A DNA stretch of 44,136 bases, from IMG/VR virus record IMGVR_UViG_3300042516_004603, positions 1 through 44,136 of that record. One strand, given 5' to 3'. The DNA comes from a virus. The position numbers and the translations under genes were made by a program. This document shows positions 39,223-44,136 of the stretch, one piece after another; the stretch's first letter is position 1, and the number at the start of each line of letters is the position of its first letter. The notes under the pieces are model-generated. The model did not search any database. It was not told the origin of the DNA and saw nothing but the letters and a program-made list of their open reading frames with translations.

Positions 39223-39501
39223 TCAGCGGTCCAGCGCCGCCAGCGCTTCGCGGGCCGCCTTTATCTCGTCGCTGTGGATCGGCTCGCAAACCCACTCCAC
39301 GCCGTCTTCACGCCCCTTGCCAATGTGCATAAGCATGTCGCGCAGCGCCTCGGCCAATGCGTCGGCCTTCAGTGCAAGCTCTGCCGCCGCATGGCGGGCA
39401 TCTCGGTGGCCTAGTCGGTAGGCATGCACAAGCCCATCGGCCTTTTCCAAGTCGTGCGGCGTCTTGGCCGGAATGTTCATGATCTTGCCATGCAGGTTCA
39501 T
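39223..39501 (-). CDS. Cassette gene 9, hypothetical helical protein, 92 aa
   Basis: MNLHGKIMNIPAKTPHDLEK starts a mostly helical protein (AAELALKADALAEALRDMLM, HSDEIKAAREALAALDR) with one Cys. AAGGA is before the ATG at 39501. It ends just before the attC right box. No family is recognised. Confidence 0.6.
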   Translation of the reverse strand: MNLHGKIMNIPAKTPHDLEKADGLVHAYRLGHRDARHAAAELALKADALAEALRDMLMHIGKGREDGVEWVCEPIHSDEIKAAREALAALDR

Positions 39502-39534
39502 CTTCGATCCTTGGTTTGTTATCCACCAGGCGCT

Positions 39535-39594
39535 GCCTAACTACTCGCTCAAGCTGACCCGCCTACGGCGGGCAGCTTAGCTCGAACGTTAGGC
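39535..39594 (+). repeat. attC-like site 8 (60 bp)
   Basis: R'' GCCTAAC (39535-39541), spacer TAC, same arms as sites 7 and 9, R' GTTAGGC (39588-39594). The TAA stop of the gene 39589-39918 is the reverse complement of the R' box. Confidence 0.9.
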
Positions 39595-39918
39595 ATCACC
39601 AAGCAGCCGCAGTGCGGCGCGCAAGCAATCTCTGCAAACGCAGGCTGTGGAACTGTCGTAGCCCGGCGGCTCGCCAAGTCTGACGACTTCCCACGTTTCT
39701 TTACCGCATTCGTCGCAAGCCCGTTCGCACACCCAAGATGAGTTCCCGATGATCTCGGCCACATCTGCGGCTGTGGCCGTATCTTGGTCAAGCGCCATCA
39801 GTTCAGCGCCAACGCGCCGACTGCGCTTATCGTCACGGTAAGTGCCGTCTAGGCCATACATATGCACCCAGCGCCGTATCGCGTTCTTTACCTGCGTGCG
39901 TTCGTCCAAAACTATCAT
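39589..39918 (-). CDS. Cassette gene 10, zinc-binding-type protein, 109 aa
   Basis: MIVLDERTQVKNAIRRWVHM, helical region, then CERACDECGKETWEVVRL and STACVCRDCLRAALRLLGDA give four-cysteine zinc-finger-like pairs. ATG 39918 is preceded by GGGAG at 8 bases. The final codon before the stop is the attC R box. Possible DNA- or RNA-binding protein; no family is certain. Confidence 0.65.
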   Translation of the reverse strand: MIVLDERTQVKNAIRRWVHMYGLDGTYRDDKRSRRVGAELMALDQDTATAADVAEIIGNSSWVCERACDECGKETWEVVRLGEPPGYDSSTACVCRDCLRAALRLLGDA

Positions 39919-39938
39919 CGGTAATCTCCCAAAGTGAT

Positions 39939-39998
39939 GCCTAACCCCTCGCTCAAGCTGACCCGCCTACGGCGGGCAGCTTAGCTCGAACGTTAGGC
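39939..39998 (+). repeat. attC-like site 9 (60 bp)
   Basis: R'' GCCTAAC (39939-39945), spacer CCC, L'' TCGCTCAAGCTGACC, hairpin CGCCTACGGCGGG, L' AGCTTAGCTCGAAC, R' GTTAGGC (39992-39998). The left arm TCGCTCAAGCTGAC differs by only one or two bases from the aadA attC top strand. Confidence 0.9.
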
Positions 39999-40000
39999 TT

Positions 40001-40294
40001 CTAGTAGCCCCACGAGCACCATTCACAGCGCGGCTCGCCGTACAGGTGCCAGCCGTTGCATCGCTTGATGGGCGTCAGGTGGTGGGCACGCAGCGCACCG
40101 TCGTCCGCACCGTCGCGCGCCCCAGCAGCCCCGCAGGGCTCGCCAGTAAAAACGCGCGCCGGCTGGCCGCCAACGCGGGTTTCCTCGGTCACTTCGCGGT
40201 CTTGCCGGCTGTACGTGCCGGCCGCTTTCGGGCCTCGGGTTACGTCCCCAGGTCCGGGCTGTTGCCGCGCCATGTGCCCACCCCTCACGCTCAT
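40001..40294 (-). CDS. Cassette gene 11, small His/Cys protein, 97 aa
   Basis: Start ATG 40294 (MSVRGGHMARQQPGPGDVTR) after GGAGCGACG. The C-terminal half has LRAHHLTPIKRCNGWHLYGE and RCEWCSWGY, a compact His/Cys region that could bind zinc. The middle is Gly/Arg-rich. No family recognised. It is the cassette next to the recombination genes. Confidence 0.55.
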   Translation of the reverse strand: MSVRGGHMARQQPGPGDVTRGPKAAGTYSRQDREVTEETRVGGQPARVFTGEPCGAAGARDGADDGALRAHHLTPIKRCNGWHLYGEPRCEWCSWGY

Positions 40295-40328
40295 CGTCGC
40301 TCCTTGAATTCACCTCGCTCCGGCCCCG

Positions 40329-40385
40329 GCCGAACTACTCGCTCAAGCTGACCCAAAGGGGCAGGCGGCTTGCATCTCGTTGCTT
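40329..40385 (+). repeat. Decayed attC-like site at the right end of the array
   Basis: Left GCCGAAC (40329-40335) and L'' CTCGCTCAAGCTGACCC are intact; the right arm GGCTTGCATCTC and box GTTGCTT (40379-40385) are degenerate. It borders the exonuclease gene, so it marks the array edge. Confidence 0.5.
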
Positions 40386-40410
40386 TGGCCACTTGGTTGA
40401 TTGGCGTGCT

Positions 40411-41025
40411 TCACGCGACCTGCCTTTGCAGCCGTTCCGTGTAGCTGTCCACCTCGGCGGCAAACGCCAGCAGATCGGCCTCCAGCGCCTTGATGTAGGC
40501 GGCATCGCGCGCCACGCGCAGCGGCTTGATCGGGATGCTGGGGTGATAGATCAGCACGTCGCACCACGCGCGGCCGGTGATCCAAAGCCCGCCCTGCACT
40601 TGGTCGGCGTACTCGTTGATATCGCGCGTCAGCAGCAGTTGTGCCAGCTTGTACGGGTTCGACGGGCACTTGATCTCGATCAGGCCGTCGTCGCCCACCA
40701 GGCCGTCGGGGCTGTAGCCGAAGGCCAGCGTGTCGTGCAGGCACATGCCCAACTCGGACACGATCTCACCAGTGTCGGCCTCGTAGGCTGCCCGCGCAGC
40801 GCTCTCCAGCTCTGTGCCGCGCTGCATGGCCGGCGTGACGAAGCGGTCAGTCAGCGATCCGGTGATGCGCTCCAGCGCCAGCTCGGCCATGTAGTCCAGC
40901 CGCGACTGTGCCGGCGAGCCGTTTTTGAGCGTGGCGCGGGCATCCTTGTAGCGGCTTGCCGTGATGAGGCCGCAGCGGGCGGCGAACCACTCCGGCGAGC
41001 GCTGCTCGCAGTTGACGACCCTCAC
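40411..41025 (-). CDS. YqaJ-type (lambda exo-like) exonuclease, 204 aa
   Basis: GTG 41025 overlaps the recT stop (GTGA) and is preferred over the ATG at 41064. Motif residues of the YqaJ/lambda exonuclease family are visible: QRSPEWFAARCGLITASRY, Glu72 in AMQRGTELESAARAAYE, Asp107 in AFGYSPDGLVGDDG and Glu117/Lys119 in GLIEIKCPSNPYKL. It resects double-strand ends 5'-3' and hands the single strand to the annealing protein. Together with RecT it forms the phage recombination module, immediately beside the attC array. Confidence 0.92.
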   Translation of the reverse strand: MRVVNCEQRSPEWFAARCGLITASRYKDARATLKNGSPAQSRLDYMAELALERITGSLTDRFVTPAMQRGTELESAARAAYEADTGEIVSELGMCLHDTLAFGYSPDGLVGDDGLIEIKCPSNPYKLAQLLLTRDINEYADQVQGGLWITGRAWCDVLIYHPSIPIKPLRVARDAAYIKALEADLLAFAAEVDSYTERLQRQVA

Positions 41026-41804
41026 GGCGTCACTCCTTCGGCGGCTTCGTAGCTCGCCGCCCATTCGTCGCCGCCTTCGACGGCGGGCGCGGCCGGGGCT
41101 GCGGGCGGCAGGGCCGGCGCCGCGCGGCTGCGGTCGGCTTCTTCGGCCATCGTCTTCAGCCGCTCATGCTCGCCGGCCAGGGCCTTGCGCTGGTCTTTGG
41201 TCGCGGCCTTCCACCAGCCGGCGTACACCTGGACGCCTTGGCGCGCGGCGGCCTCGGCCTCGGACAGCAGCGATTCCTCGAGGACCGGCTGCGGCGCGGC
41301 GCTGTGGGCGATCTGCTGCTGCGGCGCAGCCGGCGCCATGTCGCGCGCCTCCTCGGCCACCAGCAGGCCGCCGATGGCGCCCGGGTAGATGGCGCGCACG
41401 CCCTCGGCGATGCAGCGGGCGCGCAGCATGGCGCGCGGGTAGTTCTTCCAATTGTCCTTGCCGGTAAGCCCAGCCTTGCGCGCCTGCTCGAACGTCCACT
41501 CCATGCGCAGGCTGCCGCCTTGCGGGTGCGCGAAGGTGGCGGACGCCTTGGCGTCGGTCAGTTCGTGCCACTGCACGCTGCCGCCGGCCGCCTGGAAACG
41601 CGCCATCACGCTGTGCGTCTTGCGGGCTGCTCGGCCCTGGATGATGTCGTAGTCCTGCGCGATGGTGGCCGGGTGTTGTCCTTCGGCCTGCGCCACCAGC
41701 ATAAGCGCCAGAGCTTGCGTCGTGTTCTTGACGCCGAACAGGCCGGATTGCGACATGGCGGCGGCCATGGTCTGCATGTCGTTCAGGGGGACCAGGGCGG
41801 TCAT
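41022..41804 (-). CDS. recT: RecT-family single-strand annealing protein, 260 aa
   Basis: The start MTALVPLNDMQTMAAAMSQS, then LMLVAQAEGQHPATIAQDYD, IIQGRAARKTHSVMARFQAA and FEQARKAGLTGKDNWKNYPR, AMLRARCIAEGVRAIYPGAI are hallmarks of RecT. The C-terminal 90 residues are alanine/proline-rich and probably flexible. It anneals homologous single strands during recombination and replication. Such proteins tolerate short, imperfect homology, relevant for exchange at repeats like those next door. Confidence 0.92.
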   Translation of the reverse strand: MTALVPLNDMQTMAAAMSQSGLFGVKNTTQALALMLVAQAEGQHPATIAQDYDIIQGRAARKTHSVMARFQAAGGSVQWHELTDAKASATFAHPQGGSLRMEWTFEQARKAGLTGKDNWKNYPRAMLRARCIAEGVRAIYPGAIGGLLVAEEARDMAPAAPQQQIAHSAAPQPVLEESLLSEAEAAARQGVQVYAGWWKAATKDQRKALAGEHERLKTMAEEADRSRAAPALPPAAPAAPAVEGGDEWAASYEAAEGVTP

Positions 41805-41848
41805 GTGATCTCCTTTGGGGGTTGGTGTTCAGTCGGTCTCTTGCGCGC

Positions 41849-42118
41849 TCACAGCCAGCCCTTCGAGGCCGCCCAGTGCAGCAGCGTGGCGGCGGCCAGC
41901 AGCGCGCACGCGCCCAGCACCAGCCACACGATGCCGTCGCCGTCGCCGCCACGGCTGTCGTTGGCGGCGTCGTCGCCCAGCACCTCGCTCGCCGCGTGCG
42001 CGCCGTCGGGGTGGGCGGGGTGCGGCGCGCTTCGGGTGCTGCGGCCGATGTCGTCGCTGGTCCAAACGCCGGTTTCGCGCCGGCCCTGCTGGTCAGCCCC
42101 GTGGGGGATGTAGGCCAT
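41849..42118 (-). CDS. Small C-terminally anchored membrane protein, 89 aa (paralogue of 2243-2506)
   Basis: MAYIPHGADQQGRRETGVWT begins as its prophage 1 counterpart and ends with a transmembrane helix (IVWLVLGACALLAAATLLHW) and SKGWL. The middle differs more (NDSRGGDGDG). Conserved in two prophages at the same operon position, so real and probably useful to the phage, but of unknown function. Confidence 0.7.
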   Translation of the reverse strand: MAYIPHGADQQGRRETGVWTSDDIGRSTRSAPHPAHPDGAHAASEVLGDDAANDSRGGDGDGIVWLVLGACALLAAATLLHWAASKGWL

Positions 42119-42132
42119 GGTGAGGCTCCCTA

Positions 42133-42315
42133 TCAGTTCAGGCCCTGCGCGGCCAACGCGCCGATGGCGGCGCAGGCCAGCACGCAGACGACGGCGCGGG
42201 CAAGATCGGCCCAGCGGCCCATCGGCGGGCGGTAGTGCTCGATGGCGCAGGCGCGCTCGTCAGGGAACGCCTCGGCCAGCGACCGGGCATAGCGGCGGGT
42301 GGTGGGCCAGCTCAC
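42133..42315 (-). CDS. Membrane microprotein, 60 aa (paralogue of 2517-2627)
   Basis: MSWPTTRRYARSLAEAFPDE, then ACAIEHYRPPMGRWADLARA and a hydrophobic C-terminal helix VVCVLACAAIGALAAQGLN. The C-terminal part is nearly identical to the 36-residue protein in prophage 1. The ATG overlaps the stop of the previous gene (ATGA). Function is unknown. Confidence 0.65.
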   Translation of the reverse strand: MSWPTTRRYARSLAEAFPDERACAIEHYRPPMGRWADLARAVVCVLACAAIGALAAQGLN

Positions 42316-42806
42316 AGAGCCTCCGCCTCGGCCTTCAGCTGGCGGGCCAGCGACGGAGACAGCACGTCATCCGGGCAGCGCCACGCGCCATGCATCCAGA
42401 CGCCGGCCAGCAGGGGCTCGTCTTCGCCGTCGCCGAGTTGGCAGTAAAAGCCGATGCCGTCCGCTTCGAGCCATTGCCAGTCTTGCCCGGCCGGGATGCA
42501 CTTGCGCGCCTCCGTGCGCAGCAGCCGCAGCGCCCTTTCCAGCGAGACGGCCAGCGCCGGCCAGGACGTGTAGCCGTCGACCGTGTGCTCCTCCGTGATG
42601 CCGTCGATCACGTCTTGCGCAAGCCATTCGGGGCCGTTCAGCAGCGCGCGGCCCGTCGCCTCGCCGACCTTGTGCGGGTGCACGATGCCACCGCGGGCAA
42701 AGGCGCTCGGCATGCTGCCGAACCGGGGTTGGCGGCCGTCGTCGAGAGGGAGCGCAAAGTCGACCACGCCAGCGGCGGCGTGCTCTGCGGGTTGGAAGCT
42801 GGTCAT
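42312..42806 (-). CDS. First gene of the prophage 2 leftward operon, hypothetical, 164 aa
   Basis: MTSFQPAEHAAAGVVDFALP is the start, then GDGEDEPLLAGVWMHGAWRC with DGYTSWPALAVSLERALRLL inside. It begins about 58 bases after the pL2 -10 box, thus is the first gene of the operon but is not similar to the first gene of prophage 1. I recognise no family. Confidence 0.6.
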   Translation of the reverse strand: MTSFQPAEHAAAGVVDFALPLDDGRQPRFGSMPSAFARGGIVHPHKVGEATGRALLNGPEWLAQDVIDGITEEHTVDGYTSWPALAVSLERALRLLRTEARKCIPAGQDWQWLEADGIGFYCQLGDGEDEPLLAGVWMHGAWRCPDDVLSPSLARQLKAEAEAL

Positions 42807-42863
42807 CGCCTTGTCTCCCCGGCCCGCCGCGGATGCGGGGTGTCTGTGGGCCGATGGGATAGA

Positions 42864-42892
42864 AGTTTATGAACCACTCAACCGTAAGTCAA
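42864..42892 (-). promoter_or_regulatory. Promoter pL2 with operator
   Basis: Minus strand: TTGACT (42887-42892), 17 bases, TAAACT (42864-42869). The operator-like GTTTATGAACCACTCAACC (plus strand, 42865-42883) overlaps it and matches GTTTATAAACTGCTCAACC at pR2 (43313-43331) at 16 of 19 positions. Confidence 0.8.
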
Positions 42893-42895
42893 GCG

Positions 42896-42922
42896 AAAAA
42901 TGAACAGGTGGATTGATCCACC
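42896..42922 (-). terminator. Terminator of the prophage 2 repressor transcript
   Basis: GGTGGAT-TG-ATCCACC (42907-42922) forms a 7-bp stem; on the minus strand it is followed by TGTTCATTTTT. It lies about 20 bases after the repressor stop codon. Confidence 0.5.
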
Positions 42923-42943
42923 CGTTCGGGGGTCTGCAGCCGA

Positions 42944-43255
42944 TCAGGGTTTAGCGCTGTCGTCGCCCAACATGGAGACCAGGGCTTCCCACTTGGACTT
43001 CATTGGCTCGGGAAGCTGATTGAAACGCATCGCGAGCTGCGCGGTGCGCTCGTCCATCGTTTCAAAGTAGTCCTCTGGCAGGCCCAGCCGCAGCGCAAGC
43101 TCACGTGCGGCTCGCTCGCCAAAGGGGTAGCCGTCGCTCATAAGTTGCGACAGGCGCGATTTGTTCAGCCCTGTTTCTGCCATGAACTTTTCCCTGCTCC
43201 CGTTGAAGCGAACAGCGATGAGGTGACGAAGCTTCTCTCGGCGGAAGTGTTGCAT
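42944..43255 (-). CDS. Phage repressor (short, HTH only), 103 aa
   Basis: ATG 43255 (MQHFRREKLRHLIAVRFNGS) is chosen; a TTG at 43264 is possible. The helix-turn-helix is around residues 18-48 (EKFMAETGLNKSRLSQLMSD, GERAARELALRLGLPEDYF), followed by a short acidic helix. It is not similar to the prophage 1 repressor and also lacks a self-cleavage domain. The two prophages therefore should have different immunity, which permits tandem lysogeny. Confidence 0.75.
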   Translation of the reverse strand: MQHFRREKLRHLIAVRFNGSREKFMAETGLNKSRLSQLMSDGYPFGERAARELALRLGLPEDYFETMDERTAQLAMRFNQLPEPMKSKWEALVSMLGDDSAKP

Positions 43256-43294
43256 GGCGGGCAAGATTGTCGCAAACGCGGGTTCATGGACCGC

Positions 43295-43331
43295 TTGACG
43301 TCATGGTCAGTGGTTTATAAACTGCTCAACC
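43295..43331 (+). promoter_or_regulatory. Promoter pR2 and operator
   Basis: TTGACG (43295-43300), 17-base spacer, TAAACT (43318-43323). The operator-like GTTTATAAACTGCTCAACC (43313-43331), whose first ten bases are a perfect palindrome, overlaps the -10 and the predicted start site and ends at the cro ATG. The layout equals that of pL2. Confidence 0.78.
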
Positions 43332-43568
43332 ATGCGACTACATGACTACCTCTCTGCGGAGCCTGGCCGGGCTACCGCGATGGCGGCGCACTTTGGCGTC
43401 GGCAAAGCTGCCGTCAGCCTTTGGCGTAGGGATGGCCCACCGGTCGAGGAACTGCGGCGCATCGTCGAGTGGACGGGCGGCGCGGTCACGGTCGAGGAGA
43501 TGCTCGAAGACATCGAGAACCGGAAGCAGCGCAACCGCGCCGAAGCGTTGCCGCAGGAGGCCGCGTGA
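43332..43568 (+). CDS. Cro-like regulator of prophage 2, 78 aa
   Basis: MRLHDYLSAEPGRATAMAAH with an HTH at about 14-35 (ATAMAAHFGVGKAAVSLWRR) like Cro/YdaS-type proteins. The ATG lies 8 bases after the -10 box, so the transcript is expected to start at or just before it: a leaderless start, as in prophage 1. Stop overlaps the next start at GTGA. Confidence 0.8.
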   Translation: MRLHDYLSAEPGRATAMAAHFGVGKAAVSLWRRDGPPVEELRRIVEWTGGAVTVEEMLEDIENRKQRNRAEALPQEAA

Positions 43569-43855
43569 GCGCGTATTTCCTCACCGACGACGAGATCGAG
43601 GATCTTCACCTTGAGGCCGCTTCCGGCACCTTCGGGCATGCCTTGCCGCTGATCATCCGCAACGTCCAGAGCACGCAGTTTTCGCTGGCGCGGTACTACG
43701 GCGCGATCACCTACAACGGCCAGCTCTTCACCTACTTCGCGCCGGGCGACGAGCTGATCCGCGACGACGTGCTGCGGTGGGTGACAAAGCGCCGCGAGGC
43801 CGCGCGCAAAGCCGCAGCCGACAGGGCGACGGCTGCGCAAGGGAGCCTGCTCTAG
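43565..43855 (+). CDS. Hypothetical phage early protein, 96 aa
   Basis: GTG start overlapping the cro2 stop. MSAYFLTDDEIEDLHLEAAS, then FGHALPLIIRNVQSTQFSLA and RYYGAITYNGQLFTYFAPGD, ending in a lysine/arginine helix. It is a compact protein with no known family. It has no counterpart after cro in prophage 1. Confidence 0.6.
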   Translation: MSAYFLTDDEIEDLHLEAASGTFGHALPLIIRNVQSTQFSLARYYGAITYNGQLFTYFAPGDELIRDDVLRWVTKRREAARKAAADRATAAQGSLL

Positions 43856-44041
43856 ATGGCCCCGCAACACTGCCCCGGGCACTGGCCGCCCGTCCAGAAC
43901 CGCCTGCTGCTGCTGTGCATCCGCTGCGCGCGCAACCAGGCGCGACAGCCTGACGACGCCGCGGCCGTGTTTATCGCGCCGGCTGCCACCCGCCAGCCGG
44001 ACCGCTCCTGGGCCTGCCCCAACTGGGCGGCGCCGACGTGA
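43856..44041 (+). CDS. Hypothetical small His/Cys protein, 61 aa
   Basis: Starts directly after the previous TAG (TAGATG). MAPQHCPGHWPPVQNRLLLL, CIRCARNQARQPDDAAAVFI and a late WACPNW give a few Cys/His residues that may bind zinc. Its stop overlaps a following ATG (TGATG). No family is recognised. Confidence 0.5.
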   Translation: MAPQHCPGHWPPVQNRLLLLCIRCARNQARQPDDAAAVFIAPAATRQPDRSWACPNWAAPT

Positions 44042-44136
44042 TGCGCCCGCTTGTCTCCTGCGCGCTCTTGGTGCCGGCCTACCCGGCGGCCCGGCCTCTC
44101 CTGCCGGGCCTGCGCGCCTTTGCCCCGGGCCTCGCG
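44041..44136 (+). CDS. Possible start of the next rightward gene, cut by the window edge
   Basis: ATG overlaps the stop of the previous gene. MRPLVSCALLVPAYPAARPL continues open to the edge. The DNA around LVPAYPAA matches prophage 1 at about 5100-5122 (21 of 23 bases). It could be coding or a conserved GC-rich palindrome. Confidence 0.35.
   Translation, partial: MRPLVSCALLVPAYPAARPLLPGLRAFAPGLA

Noticed and set aside
35367-40385. CRISPR array or REP-type repeats
   Set aside because: The repeats are 55-126 bp imperfect palindromes separated by complete genes, with paired R boxes; spacing and structure fit attC sites, not CRISPR or REP.

Overview
The window is high-GC DNA holding parts of two related lambdoid siphovirus prophages arranged head to tail. 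Very high GC, GTG/TTG starts, HK97-type head genes and the style of the attC-like repeats suggest a host in the Burkholderiales or a related beta-/gammaproteobacterium. No host housekeeping gene is present, so the host call is inference.

Prophage 1 (window start to about 33.8 kb). Its leftward early operon (3188 down to 1) runs from a sigma70 promoter (pL1) embedded in repressor operators. It ends in an integron attC-like repeat (139-241) followed by a cassette-like membrane-protein gene cut by the window edge. The immunity region (3.2-4.7 kb) has operators oL and oR, a small repressor, a TerB/BRCT-like gene in the position that rexAB holds in lambda, and a probably leaderless cro. The right arm then gives DNA-binding proteins, a VapE-type primase/helicase, a gene-free stretch with an inverted repeat (possible origin), a Q-like regulator with late promoter and terminator, HNH, TerS, TerL, portal, protease, capsid, a head/tail fibre, connectors, tail tube, frameshifted tail chaperones, tape measure, tail tip, holin-like proteins, a lysozyme-like protein and nested Rz/Rz1.

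Junction (33.79-33.85 kb). The 3' half of a tRNA-Ser(CGA), starting in the anticodon loop, lies between the lysis genes and an inward-facing tyrosine integrase. This is what an att site between tandem prophages should look like.

Prophage 2 (33.87 kb to window end). The leftward operon from pL2 (42.89 kb) encodes small membrane proteins, RecT, a YqaJ-type exonuclease, then about ten small genes, then xis and int. Between exonuclease and xis (35.37-40.39 kb) almost every gene is bounded by an integron attC-like site: R boxes GCCTAAC/GTTAGGC, conserved L arms, and a variable loop. No integron integrase is in the window, so this is a phage-borne array of attC sites without IntI. All genes run opposite to the attC orientation defined by comparison with the classical aadA attC. 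In several long sites the attC loop holds the stop codon of one gene and the ribosome binding site and start of the next. One cassette (157 bp visible) differs by one base between the two prophages, while the DNA beyond the attC left arm is different. This array is the most interesting feature of the window. The far right again shows repressor, operators, leaderless-type cro and the start of a second right arm.
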